Notes: generated from the letters alone by a model not told the origin. A stretch of DNA of 44,091 nucleotides from Fibrobacter sp. (GCA_012728995.1 JAAYEB010000069.1:1-44091); one strand, 5' to 3'; shown: positions 17,078-25,923, counted from the first letter of the stretch. Translations and numbers: made by a program.

Positions 17078-17715
17078 AAACTATCTCACTTGTTAAATCA
17101 AAAACGCATTTTCCTGCAAAAACATTAATTTGTCCCGACTGGAATGATTTTCTTGCGCCATACATACCGGTTTATATTTTATTCCGGAAAATGCTGTTAA
17201 GCTATTCATTTCTCTTAACTGAAAAATGTAAAACAATTTTCAATTACAGGTATTTATTATATCTGAAAGAATCCTTGATGTCAAATCGATAACTTTATTA
17301 CAGAAAAAAGACGCGGACTTTTCCTGTCTTTTGCCGCAAAGAGATATTTACCTGAATAGTAATGATTCCTTTACGCGAGTCTGTTTCGCGAACATTGGCA
17401 AAAAAATCAGATCCAGAACGCTTAACTATGCAGTTATACGATAACGACAACGATTGTAGTTTTTTTTCACCATTACCTTATGATTTTCACAGCCATAAAC
17501 CCCTTTCTGGGGTAGTGCCGCTATGCAGCACATTCCCGCACTGCGGGACAAGCTGTAAATTAATCGTCTCCATTCAGGATTTATTAATTGCCGGAATATG
17601 AGATTTTAAAGAATATATTTTGGAGTATGGCAATGTTTTAGTATTTTGGAATAGATTTTTTTCTGATTTTTTGTTCAGATTTAGAACTGTGTCCAAACTT
17701 GTAAGGAGATGCCAA
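17078..17715. other. Long intergenic region with a cloverleaf fold
   Basis: These 638 bp separate the divergent glycosyltransferase and ndk genes. I see the structured element at 17489-17556 and the AAGGAG ribosome site of ndk (17703-17708). A 79-codon open frame at 17362-17601 has no ribosome site, runs across the structured element and shows no protein-like features, so I do not call it a gene. Confidence 0.5.
17489..17556 (+). other. Cloverleaf-like four-stem fold of unknown identity
   Basis: An outer stem ACAGC (17489-17493)/GCTGT (17552-17556) encloses three consecutive hairpins. These are ACCCC/GGGGT (17499-17513, loop TTTCT), GTGCCGC/GCAGCAC (17515-17531, one C-A mismatch, loop TAT) and TCCCGC/GCGGGA (17534-17548, loop ACT). 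The short loops and the absence of a T-loop rule out an ordinary tRNA. It could be a small structured RNA, a leader element of ndk, or a DNA palindrome cluster. Confidence 0.4.
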
Positions 17716-18450
17716 ATGAGCAATTTCGATCAAACACTGGTTTTAATAAAACCAGATGCTCTTAAAAATTCGCTGACAGGGTATATTTTTTCAACTCTTT
17801 CTGAATTCCATACCGGACTTCGCTTTGCCGGTGCCAAGATAGTGCATGTTACCTCGATGCTGGCAGAGGAGCACTATTCTGAACATCACGGTAAACCATT
17901 CTTTCCATCACTTATAGAGTACGTAACAGGACAAATTCACTTTAAGAATGAACCTGAAAACCAGCGTGTTATTGCGATAGTCTACATGGGCAGAAATGCA
18001 GTGAAAAAGGTCAGGGAAATATCTGGCCCGACAAATCCGGAAAAAGCCAGAGAGGAAAAACCTGGATGCATCAGAGCATTGGGTACAGTTCATTTGATTA
18101 AAAATGAAAAAGGTGAAATAACAGGCGACAGAATGGACAATCTGATTCACGCATCAGCTTCAGATGAAGAAGCAGAGAGAGAAATCAAAATGTGGTTCAA
18201 ACCAAATGATATACCTCCTTCAATGCACGCTTATGAAACCCGGCAAAGTGAACAACATTTTTATTATAAAAATGGAAAACTATCCGAAAATTATCTGCCA
18301 CAAAGCGTGTGCATTCTGGCTCCAGGTGATATTGCCTGGAAATCGGATCTGGAAGGCTTGCAAAAAATTGCAAATAACCAACCATCTTCAATTACACTGC
18401 AGGCAATAATCGCAAAATATCTGGTAAATGAAAATCGCAATGAAATGTAA
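17716..18450 (+). CDS. ndk: Nucleoside diphosphate kinase, long form
   Basis: Ndk transfers phosphate from NTPs to NDPs through a phosphohistidine. The ATG at 17716 has AAGGAG seven bases upstream; an open frame extends to 17620 but its 32 extra residues are not family-like. Residues ~6-160 are the NDK fold: LVLIKPDAL with Lys12, HHGKPFFPSL, a GRNAVKKVREISGPTNP segment, and the active-site His145 in NLIHASAS (usually HGSDS). The protein is 244 residues, against ~140 for the common enzyme. The extra length is a ~80-residue C-terminal extension after WFKPNDI and a slightly longer loop before the catalytic His. The role of the extension is unknown. A strong hairpin terminator follows. Confidence 0.9.
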   Translation: MSNFDQTLVLIKPDALKNSLTGYIFSTLSEFHTGLRFAGAKIVHVTSMLAEEHYSEHHGKPFFPSLIEYVTGQIHFKNEPENQRVIAIVYMGRNAVKKVREISGPTNPEKAREEKPGCIRALGTVHLIKNEKGEITGDRMDNLIHASASDEEAEREIKMWFKPNDIPPSMHAYETRQSEQHFYYKNGKLSENYLPQSVCILAPGDIAWKSDLEGLQKIANNQPSSITLQAIIAKYLVNENRNEM

Positions 18451-18501
18451 TAATGGATGGCTGGTATCGGTATAATATCTAATGCAACAATATTGCACTG
18501 C

Positions 18502-18540
18502 AACAGTCCTTGTTGCATACAACAACAAGGACTGTTTATT
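18502..18540 (+). terminator. Terminator after ndk
   Basis: AACAGTCCTTGTTG (18502-18515) pairs perfectly over 14 bp with CAACAAGGACTGTT (18523-18536), with a 7-base loop CATACAA. It begins 51 bases after the ndk stop. The following TATTAT is only weakly T-rich, but the stem is by far the most stable one nearby. Confidence 0.75.
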
Positions 18541-18642
18541 ATAAGGGTACAGATCAGCCATTTTATTTGATAAAGGTTTGTAACTAATTGTAATTTAGTA
18601 CCATACAATAATTAACCATTTCAGCAGGACTAACAGTTATTT

Positions 18643-18660
18643 TTGGCATGAAACTCGCAT
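18643..18660 (+). promoter_or_regulatory. Sigma-54-like promoter candidate for the thioredoxin-like gene
   Basis: TTGGCATGAAACTCGCAT has GG and GC separated by exactly 10 bases and differs from the -24/-12 consensus TTGGCACG-N4-TTGCAT at two positions. It would start transcription near 18670, ~45 nt before the ATG at 18716. A TATAAT at 18660-18665 overlaps it and could instead be a sigma-70 -10 with a poor -35 (TTATTT at 18637). I cannot choose between them from sequence. Confidence 0.35.
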
Positions 18661-18715
18661 ATAATGGAAGTAATAAAAATTATAACTGTTATCCTCAGAA
18701 TGAAAAGGAAATATC

Positions 18716-19195
18716 ATGAAAAAAACTGGTACATATTTCATATCGGCAATGGTCGCCCTGTTCTTTTTGCTCCCATTGAATTCCTGCAGTAAAGATAATA
18801 AACAGAATAAAAATAACCAGTCGATATCTGAAGAGATAAAGACAATCAGTTCCACTGATGAACTGAAATCACTCCTCGAAAATTCAGATAAGCTCCTGAT
18901 CTTTGATCTTTATGCAGACTGGTGTTTACCTTGCAAGATACTTTCTCCGATTTTCAGTTCTCTTGCCAAAGAGCAGAAAAACAATGCTGAATTCTACAGA
19001 ATTAATGTTGACAAAAGCCCTGAGCTTTCCTATACATTTGGAGTAAGGGGTATTCCCTATGTTGTTTTTGTTAAAAACAGGGAAATAGTTTATTCACTGA
19101 CAGGAGTAAATCCCAAAGAAAGTTATGAAAAGGTGATTACTTCGTGTGGAGATGCAACTAATGAGCTTTGTATGGAAAGGCTTAAGGACCTGTAA
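18716..19195 (+). CDS. Thioredoxin-fold lipoprotein
   Basis: This is a 159-residue exported lipoprotein. A hydrophobic leader ends in LNSC, so Cys24 is the lipidation site, and a short charged linker follows. Residues ~46-150 are a thioredoxin domain with the active site WCLPC (Cys70, Cys73), the FDLYADWC strand before it, and the GIPYVVFV cis-proline loop. It would act in the periplasm as a disulfide oxidoreductase or reductase tethered to a membrane. CLPC differs from the CGPC of cytoplasmic thioredoxin and is seen in several envelope thioredoxin-like proteins. AAAAGGAA lies just upstream of the ATG. The substrate and its redox partner are not evident in the neighbourhood. Confidence 0.85.
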   Translation: MKKTGTYFISAMVALFFLLPLNSCSKDNKQNKNNQSISEEIKTISSTDELKSLLENSDKLLIFDLYADWCLPCKILSPIFSSLAKEQKNNAEFYRINVDKSPELSYTFGVRGIPYVVFVKNREIVYSLTGVNPKESYEKVITSCGDATNELCMERLKDL

Positions 19196-19275
19196 AAAAA
19201 TTCTGAATTGTTAAAATGCGTCTGTGGATTTATGGTTATCTTGCATTTTTCTGTTCAATGTGCTACATTTAAAAT

Positions 19276-19872
19276 ATGAAAACAAACAAGCTGATTTTAT
19301 TTCTGTTTTATATTCTGGCATCCTTAACAATTCACCAAACTTCTTATGCAGATGAAAACATTCCACCAGTTGTAATCAACCCTGTTATTGTGGAATTTGA
19401 TTCTTTTCCTGATATTCCCGAATCGATGAAATTGTATGTTGGCGATATCATTGATTCTTACTCCAAAGACAGCGCAGACATATTGGGTTATACCAGAACC
19501 GGAATAAAAAAGTATGCTCCTGTTGTTTGTTCACCCTCATTTCCAGACTGTTTTAAAAAATCTCTTCAACAGTTACTGTCACAAAAAGGGAACCTCAGTT
19601 CAGATGCCAGCTCTGCTCAACATATCATTGAAGTTAATATTGTTGAATTATCACTCACAGAAAATTCCCGTTTTCTGTCTCAGACCATTGATATTATCAT
19701 GAAAGTTGAAGTATCGATTGTTGATCCATTAAGCTCTGATTATGTCCGCAAGCTTAAAATTGAGAGTACAAATACAAAAAAACATATGGATACGACAAAA
19801 TACGCCGAAGAAGTAGCCCGCGGTGTAATTTCCAACATAATAAATGAGATTCTTAAGAGTCTCATTTCATGA
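19276..19872 (+). CDS. Exported protein of unknown function
   Basis: This 198-residue protein has an N-terminal signal peptide (~1-25, cleaved near SYA). The mature part has a beta-rich region with a pair of cysteines (SPSFPDC area and VVCS) that could form a disulfide. A central strand, HIIEVNIVELSL, is followed by a terminal amphipathic helix (EEVARGVISNIINEILKSL). This strand-then-helix plan resembles YajG/LpoB-like or ABC-auxiliary envelope proteins, but I do not recognise a family. It is 80 bp downstream of the thioredoxin-like lipoprotein, which might oxidise or reduce its cysteines; that is inference only. No clear ribosome site is seen, but the ATG at 19276 places the leader correctly. 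Confidence 0.65.
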   Translation: MKTNKLILFLFYILASLTIHQTSYADENIPPVVINPVIVEFDSFPDIPESMKLYVGDIIDSYSKDSADILGYTRTGIKKYAPVVCSPSFPDCFKKSLQQLLSQKGNLSSDASSAQHIIEVNIVELSLTENSRFLSQTIDIIMKVEVSIVDPLSSDYVRKLKIESTNTKKHMDTTKYAEEVARGVISNIINEILKSLIS

Positions 19873-19968
19873 GTTAACAAATTATCACTTTAATTTATAT
19901 CTTTTTTTCTGTATTTTATCTTGTCGAATAACTTTCCTTTTGCCCTGCATTAACAAGATAGAGGAATT

Positions 19969-21246
19969 TTGGCCAGATCTGTTTTTTCCGGAAACTATAT
20001 ACGGCTTTCCACAATGATGTTTCTGGAATTTTTTGTATTAGGTGCAACAAATCCGGTTTTTTCCCTTTACCTAAAAGATCAGTTAAACTTTTCCGGTTCT
20101 CAAACCGGATCCATTCTTGCAACATCTGCGGTTTCTGCCCTTATCTCTCCTGTTATTGGAGCAATGATTGCCGACAAGCTGATCCGTGCAGAACGGCTCC
20201 TTGCAGTAATCCATTTTTGCGGAGCTGCTGTCATCTACTTTTTATCTGTCCAAACCGGATTTATTCAGGTATTAGCTCTTTATCTTGTCTACTGGTTGCT
20301 AATAGGACCATCAGTGGCATTAACAACGACAATCACATTTCACCATTCTCTTAACAATTCAAACAGTTTTGGTATAATTCGTTTATGGGGAACTATCGGC
20401 TGGTTTGCAGCAGCATGGGTATTCAGCTATGTTGTATCGTTAAATAATAATCCCGTCGATTCTTGTGGTAATCTGCATTGGGCTCTTTATCTTGCCTGTG
20501 CGGCGTCTGTTATTCTGGGCCTCTATTCATTTACCCTCCCTACAGGAATTGGTAAAAAAGAAAAATCCAGTAATTTCAATCTTAATGATTCCTTAAAAAT
20601 TGTCCTTAAACCACAGATTCTGTTATTAGCCCTGTTTTCAATAATTATTACCTTTGCCGATCGTTTTTACATGTTTGGTGCTGCTCCGTTTCTCAAAACA
20701 CTGAATTTTTCTGAAAGTAAAATAATGCCTGTACTTAGTATCGGCCAGGTACCGGAAATTGTTGGTCTTTGTTTTCTTGGTTTTTTCCTGTCACGTTTGG
20801 GATTAAAAAAAGTATTGCTGCTTGGAATATTCTTCGAAATTTCCAGATTTGTTATTTTTTCAACAGGAACAGTTGGCCTCCCCCTTATGGCAGGCATCAG
20901 TTTTCATGGTCTTACCTATGCTTTTTTCTTTATTCCGGTTACAATATTTCTGGATAATTGCAGCGATCGTTACTCAAGAGCCAGCGTGCACCAGCTTTTC
21001 TCCATAATTACTGGCGGGATTGGCAACCTTGCAGGTAACCTACTTGCCGGTTTTGCTGCAGATATTTTTACAGTTTCATCTTCTGATTCACAAATAAACT
21101 TTACCCATTTCTGGATTGTGCCATTGGTATTGTCCATTTTGGGACTTTTTGGAATTTCAATCTGTCTAAGGGATAAAAAGCAGAAAGTCGATACCGGTAT
21201 GCCTGAATTTGACAAAAGCGAAAAGCCGGTTTTTTCTGAATCATGA
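19969..21246 (+). CDS. MFS transporter, nucleoside:H+ symporter (NHS)-like
   Basis: This is a 425-residue inner-membrane carrier with about twelve hydrophobic helices. The N terminus (RLSTMMFLEFFVLGATNP), the GAMIADKLIRAERLLA loop between TM2 and TM3, and FGIIRLWGTIGWFAAAW match the NupG/XapB-type nucleoside:proton symporters of the major facilitator superfamily. The start is a TTG at 19969 with GAGGAA eight bases upstream; no in-frame ATG keeps the first helix. The last ~25 residues are polar and cytoplasmic. The substrate could be a nucleoside, but NHS-like proteins in other phyla are uncharacterised. It is followed by a perfect hairpin and the dispersed repeat. Confidence 0.75.
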   Translation: MARSVFSGNYIRLSTMMFLEFFVLGATNPVFSLYLKDQLNFSGSQTGSILATSAVSALISPVIGAMIADKLIRAERLLAVIHFCGAAVIYFLSVQTGFIQVLALYLVYWLLIGPSVALTTTITFHHSLNNSNSFGIIRLWGTIGWFAAAWVFSYVVSLNNNPVDSCGNLHWALYLACAASVILGLYSFTLPTGIGKKEKSSNFNLNDSLKIVLKPQILLLALFSIIITFADRFYMFGAAPFLKTLNFSESKIMPVLSIGQVPEIVGLCFLGFFLSRLGLKKVLLLGIFFEISRFVIFSTGTVGLPLMAGISFHGLTYAFFFIPVTIFLDNCSDRYSRASVHQLFSIITGGIGNLAGNLLAGFAADIFTVSSSDSQINFTHFWIVPLVLSILGLFGISICLRDKKQKVDTGMPEFDKSEKPVFSES

Positions 21247-21421
21247 TTAAACAGTACACGGCTTTTAAAATCACCATGTAGGTATATTCAAGATTAATTA
21301 TCATGTGCGCTGATGCCGTCAACTGATTATAAGCCAATTTTTATATAATAAAGATAAGATTAATTTGTTACGCCGAGCGTTTCTATGGGACGATAGTTGA
21401 GATGGTCGACTTTTTTTGATT

Positions 21422-21448
21422 ATTTCCGATTTCCAGTAAATCGGAAAT
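21422..21448. terminator. Hairpin between convergent MFS and RND genes
   Basis: ATTTCCGATTT (21422-21432) and AAATCGGAAAT (21438-21448) form a perfect 11-bp stem with loop CCAGT. A GACTTTTTTTG run precedes it on the plus strand, which is an A-run/T-run context usable by minus-strand transcripts leaving the RND gene. A bidirectional terminator is the simplest reading. It directly abuts copy B of the dispersed repeat. Confidence 0.6.
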
Positions 21449-21590
21449 ATTCACAGGGTTCCACACGCCCCCAAACTTCAATATAAACAATGTTTTATTC
21501 CTGTTTCGGATTTCCTATTTCGAATTTTTACTTGCTACCGCGGGGGTCGTGTGCACTCGGCGAGCATGATCTTTTTAAAAGCACACATAT
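21448..21590 (-). repeat. Dispersed intergenic repeat, copy B (inverted relative to copy A)
   Basis: This is the inverted ~143-bp counterpart of 12053-12202. On the plus strand CACACG-CCCCC (21462-21472) and GGGGG-T-CGTGTG (21542-21553) can pair over 11 bp with one bulged T, enclosing a ~70-base AT-rich interior. At the position where copy B has a C-G pair, copy A has a T-G wobble, so the stem survives the substitution. There is no coding potential inside. Copies A and B both sit at 3' ends of plus-strand genes. Confidence 0.8.
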
Positions 21591-21719
21591 TGCGGCCAGC
21601 TAACATGAAACTTATCACATCAAAAAAATAATTTTTTACATTCATATTAAAACCCCAAAAACTGCTTATTACAATCCTTTTACCGTATATTACTAACTAC
21701 AAATTATCGATTGTTATGC

Positions 21720-24700
21720 TTAACTTTCTTTTTTTTTTCCAATTGAATATAATACAGGAACTACAAACAGACTTATCATTACTGATGTAATCCACCCTCC
21801 CAGAACAGAAACTGAAAATGTACCTTGAACTGACCCTTTAGACAAAACATGAAAAACCAGCATCAGAACAGTAGTTACGCTCATTATAATGATTGCCCTG
21901 AATTTTTCTTTACACGCCTCAACAACTGCATCAATACGAGTCCTGTTGTCGCTGGCAAGCTTATCCGCATATGATATTATCAAAACCGCACTGTTCACAA
22001 CAATTCCAGCAAGTGTAAACATTGACATAACAGCTATAACAGAAATTGTCTGCTCCGCAATAAACAAAGTCCAGAGCCAACCTGCAAACCCTGACATAAT
22101 TGCAGTCATTACAATTAAAGGTTTTACCATTGATTCGAAAACTCCTGCCAGCACCATAAAAACCAGAATAATGGCAAGTACTGCAACAACAGTTAAATTA
22201 CCAAAAAACTCTTCTATAATTTCCATCTTTCCGGCATAATCTATTTCGTATCCTGGTTTCAGGATAATACCATCTGTCAGTTTTTTCAGTTCTTTTGTTT
22301 TTGTTGCAGGTTTTCCTTCAATAACATTCATGTTGACGATTACAAGGCGTTCCCGATTTTTTCTGGTAATACGCCAAACTCCATTTTCCCGAATTATGTT
22401 GGTAACCGCTTTCACAGGTATAATGCCGGACTGTACTGGAATTGAAATGTTTTCAATATCAGAAATTGTTTTTTTTTCTTTATCTGCGTACTGAACCCTG
22501 ATTGTATACTTATCGTTATCTTCACGGAAAAGAGCAGTTCCGCTCCCCGACAGATATGCACTGGCAGTTCGACCCATCTGTGCTACTGTTATCCCGTACT
22601 CTTCGATCAAATTTCGGTCCGGGACCAGTTTTATCCGGGGTTTTGTGGTTTTGGGCATAATATCGATATCTGCCAATCCTTTAACAGTTCCTGCCATGTG
22701 TACAACTGTATCTGCAATACTCAAAATCTCATCAATTTTTTCTCCGGTAATTTCTATTCTGATATCCGATTCGTTTTTTCTTTTTCCTAAGCCATTTTTT
22801 CCAATCGAGAATTTTGCATCTGGAATGTCTGCCAATATAGGCCTTATTTTGCTTATTACCTCATTTGTAGTTCTACCACGATTTTTTCCAAGATTAACTT
22901 CAACAATTGCCATATTTTTTTCATTACCGGCCTCATTACCACCAATCGTTCCGTAAAGAGATTCTACTTCAGGAATGTCAATTATCCTTTTTTCGACTTC
23001 TGATAATACATGATCTGTTTCAGACAAAGAGGTACCTGATGGCATCTGGATAGTAATTTGAAAAATTCCCTGATCAATTTCCGGCAAAAACTCAACACCG
23101 ATTTTCGGCACTACATACCATACCGAAAATGCGCAGACAGTTATAAAACCTGCAATGATCAGTAATTTTCCTTTTATTGCGAATCTCAGGGTTTCAGCAT
23201 ACAGTTTTGCAAAAAATTCCAAGAGGCATTCTATTCCTTTTTTGAGTTCAGTATTCTTGTTTGTTTTTCTGAAGGCCCACGAAGTCATCAGCGGAACAAG
23301 TGTACAGGAAAGAAGCAAAGAAATTGCAGCACCTGTTAGTAGAACAATACCGATTGTCCTGTAAATTAGAGCCGCTAATCCATGGACCATAGCAGAAGGA
23401 ACAAAAACAGCCATGATTACTAAAACAGAAACAGACAGGACTTTACCGGAATCATTGACTCCCATCACCGATGCATCCGCTGTCTTAATCCCATCTTTAA
23501 TGTACTTTTTAATGTTTTCAAATACGACAACTGTATTTGTAACTGTTATAACTGCTGTTATACAGAGTGAAATCAGTGTAATAATATTCAATGTGAAACC
23601 TGCAATATATATCACACTGAAGGAAATTATAACCGATGTCAACAAAGTAAATGAAGTAATCAGCGTTACACGGAACCCGCCAGTAAAAAGAAGCAGCATG
23701 ATTATGACAAGTATCAAACCAGTCAGAAGATTTTTTAGTATTTTACCAGTGCACTCCTTTATGTACAAAGAACTGTCACTGACAATCCTTATGGATAAAC
23801 CATCAGGTAATCTGTCATTTAACTTTTCGACTGTTTTCCTGATCTGGCCGGCAACATGCACCGTATTGGCATCCGGTTTTTTTGTAACAGATATACTGAT
23901 GCAGTTCTGACGGTTAAACCTGCTCAGATCACCAGACTCCTTATATGCGTATTTAATTTCGGCAAGGGAGTGAAGAGGTACTGTAATCTTCTCTGTTTTT
24001 TCGGTTTCAACAGGTATACCAATATTTCTTATCTGCTCCAGAGTCTGCGGTCCGCTTTGTATATTAACCATGTATTCTTTACGAACCCCACTTACACTGC
24101 CAATCGGAATATCTGTTGTTTGCGACACAATAATCTCAGTTATCTGATCTACAGACAAACCAAGACCATCCAGCCGATATTTGTCAAGATTAACATGAAT
24201 TTCTCTTTCCAGCCCTCCCCTTATTAAAACAGATGCAACATCGTCAATTTTCAACAGGTTTTCTTTAATGGTATTTTCTGCAATCTTACGAATCGTTTCT
24301 GGATTCTGATTTCCGGTCAAGACAAGTAACGATACCGGATTGTCATTGATTTCGACACTGTTTATTAAAGGTTTTTCGTAAGCAGGAGGCATTTTCCAGG
24401 AAACAGCATCAAGTTTATCTTTTACATCAATTACAGCCAGATCAGGATTGACTTCGGGATCAAATTCAAGGACAACATATCCGACTTCCTCATAAGCGAA
24501 AGATTCAATATTCCTGGCTCCTTTGACAGCCGATATTTTTTCTTCAATCGGTTTCAGTACTGTTGTTTCAATTTCCAGAGGGCAAGCCCCTTTACAGGTT
24601 GTTTTAATCGTGATATAAGGCTGTACTGTATCGGGAAACAAATCTACCGGCAGTCTGAAATAATTGATAATACCAGAAATTACAAACATTAGAATGACCA

Positions 24701-24746
24701 TAAGCATGGCAGTTGGACGTTTTACACTTAAACCTGCTAAAAACAT
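21720..24746 (-). CDS. RND (AcrB/HAE1-type) efflux pump, unusual proton-relay residues
   Basis: This is the inner-membrane engine of a tripartite efflux system; its 1008 residues are typical for HAE1 RND pumps. TM1 at ~10-30 precedes the first porter domain (LPVDLFPD, then DVKDKLD). TM2-TM6 cover ~335-480, and a second large periplasmic domain begins after a GVEFLPEIDQG segment. The last helix block is at ~850-1000. The TM4 segment reads TAVITVTNTVVVFENI: T403-N404 stand where AcrB has the proton-translocating D407-D408. In TM10 the AcrB K940 position is Asn in GIVVNSAVLII. Glu410 corresponds to AcrB E414. The gene is the last of a tolC-adaptor-RND operon, with a 60-bp gap after the adaptor. 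Substrates are unknown. Confidence 0.93.
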   Translation of the reverse strand: MFLAGLSVKRPTAMLMVILMFVISGIINYFRLPVDLFPDTVQPYITIKTTCKGACPLEIETTVLKPIEEKISAVKGARNIESFAYEEVGYVVLEFDPEVNPDLAVIDVKDKLDAVSWKMPPAYEKPLINSVEINDNPVSLLVLTGNQNPETIRKIAENTIKENLLKIDDVASVLIRGGLEREIHVNLDKYRLDGLGLSVDQITEIIVSQTTDIPIGSVSGVRKEYMVNIQSGPQTLEQIRNIGIPVETEKTEKITVPLHSLAEIKYAYKESGDLSRFNRQNCISISVTKKPDANTVHVAGQIRKTVEKLNDRLPDGLSIRIVSDSSLYIKECTGKILKNLLTGLILVIIMLLLFTGGFRVTLITSFTLLTSVIISFSVIYIAGFTLNIITLISLCITAVITVTNTVVVFENIKKYIKDGIKTADASVMGVNDSGKVLSVSVLVIMAVFVPSAMVHGLAALIYRTIGIVLLTGAAISLLLSCTLVPLMTSWAFRKTNKNTELKKGIECLLEFFAKLYAETLRFAIKGKLLIIAGFITVCAFSVWYVVPKIGVEFLPEIDQGIFQITIQMPSGTSLSETDHVLSEVEKRIIDIPEVESLYGTIGGNEAGNEKNMAIVEVNLGKNRGRTTNEVISKIRPILADIPDAKFSIGKNGLGKRKNESDIRIEITGEKIDEILSIADTVVHMAGTVKGLADIDIMPKTTKPRIKLVPDRNLIEEYGITVAQMGRTASAYLSGSGTALFREDNDKYTIRVQYADKEKKTISDIENISIPVQSGIIPVKAVTNIIRENGVWRITRKNRERLVIVNMNVIEGKPATKTKELKKLTDGIILKPGYEIDYAGKMEIIEEFFGNLTVVAVLAIILVFMVLAGVFESMVKPLIVMTAIMSGFAGWLWTLFIAEQTISVIAVMSMFTLAGIVVNSAVLIISYADKLASDNRTRIDAVVEACKEKFRAIIIMSVTTVLMLVFHVLSKGSVQGTFSVSVLGGWITSVMISLFVVPVLYSIGKKKES

Positions 24747-24806
24747 TTATTTCCCTTCACATCTACCTCTTTTGTACATTTTGCCTCCAAAATGGCCAGG
24801 TTGCAG

Positions 24807-25895
24807 CTATCTGTTTACAATTAACTTTTCCGATTCGGTGACCTGCTCAACAATATTTACTTTAGCACCATCATATAACAGGCCTGCACCTCTTATTACC
24901 ACCAGGTCGGATTCATCGATTCCTGATATTATTTCACATCTGTCACCAGATCTTTTTCCTGCTTCAATGGCAATTTTTCTTGCAGAAGAATCATTTGCAA
25001 GAAATACATATTTCATTGTACCTTCATTTAAAATGTCGTCAATATTTAACGAAATAACATTTTTTTTGAAATCAGTAATTACTTTGACAGGAATGTGCAT
25101 GGCAGGTTTTATTAAATGTCCTGGGTTGTCAAAAACAGCTTCTATTTCAAACATATGTGTTGAACTGCTTCCTGCCAGGGAAACATTTTCGATGAAACCA
25201 TTCACAGAATCCTCACCAACTATAGCAACAGCTTTCTGTCCGGGTTTGAATCTGTTGATGATTTTATCACTGATTTTTAGTGGTATCCTTATCTTTTCAA
25301 TCTGAGCAACAGTAACCAGATCTTCTCCTGGTGTTATTTTACTGTTGGGAGTCTGGTGAATACTTACAACAGTACCAGAGAATGGAGAAAGAACAAACTG
25401 ACTTTTCCTTACAGCATCAAGGTCTTCTTTTGCTTTCATATATCCGGCATTGATTTCATCAATCAGTTCCTGGGAAACGCCACCCTGTTCAGCGAGTACC
25501 CTGATTCTCTGGCGGCTTTTATGTGCATTTTCATACTGTTGTTTTACGACATCATAGTTTTGCGCATGATCCGGTTCAATAGACATCAGTGAAGTATTTT
25601 TTTCTACATAATCACCGATCTTAGCACGGATATCAATTATTTTTCCTGGAATTGCTGCAGTCACTGTTGTTTGATAATATCCCCGGGCCGTTCCGCTTAA
25701 CAGTTCATATACCTGAAAGGTATCTTTTTTTACTGCTAATACTGAAACCGGTATTCCCTTTCTTTTCTGAATCTCATCAATACTGTCGTTTTCCGCTTTT
25801 TTCTGTGCAGAACAATGAAGCAATAAAAATGTTGATGCACAAGCCAAAAGGATCGAATATTTACCAATGTCTAAACAATGCATGTAGTTTTTCAT
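24807..25895 (-). CDS. RND periplasmic adaptor lipoprotein (membrane fusion protein)
   Basis: This is the adaptor that links the RND pump to the outer-membrane channel; 362 residues. The leader ends in LLLHCSAQ, so it is likely lipidated at the Cys. The order is the usual MFP one. A barrel-sandwich (lipoyl) half (IDIRAKIGDYVEKNTSLMSI) is followed by a short alpha-hairpin (QQYENAHKSRQRIRVLAEQGGVS). The second lipoyl half follows (LSPFSGTVVSIHQTPNSKITPGE with its motif), then a beta-barrel (KISDKIINRFKPGQKAV) and a membrane-proximal domain. It lies 28 bp after the TolC-like gene and 60 bp before the RND gene. The start may be the first Met or the Met five residues in; both keep the leader. Confidence 0.9.
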   Translation of the reverse strand: MKNYMHCLDIGKYSILLACASTFLLLHCSAQKKAENDSIDEIQKRKGIPVSVLAVKKDTFQVYELLSGTARGYYQTTVTAAIPGKIIDIRAKIGDYVEKNTSLMSIEPDHAQNYDVVKQQYENAHKSRQRIRVLAEQGGVSQELIDEINAGYMKAKEDLDAVRKSQFVLSPFSGTVVSIHQTPNSKITPGEDLVTVAQIEKIRIPLKISDKIINRFKPGQKAVAIVGEDSVNGFIENVSLAGSSSTHMFEIEAVFDNPGHLIKPAMHIPVKVITDFKKNVISLNIDDILNEGTMKYVFLANDSSARKIAIEAGKRSGDRCEIISGIDESDLVVIRGAGLLYDGAKVNIVEQVTESEKLIVNR

Positions 25896-25923
25896 TTAAG
25901 AATCCGTTCAGTTGACATTTTTA

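Noticed and set aside
17362-17601. 79-codon open frame upstream of ndk
   Set aside because: No ribosome site or protein-like pattern, and it crosses the structured element at 17489-17556.
23413-23910. 165-codon plus-strand open frame inside the RND gene
   Set aside because: Its hydrophobic appearance comes from reading the membrane helices of the RND pump in antisense.
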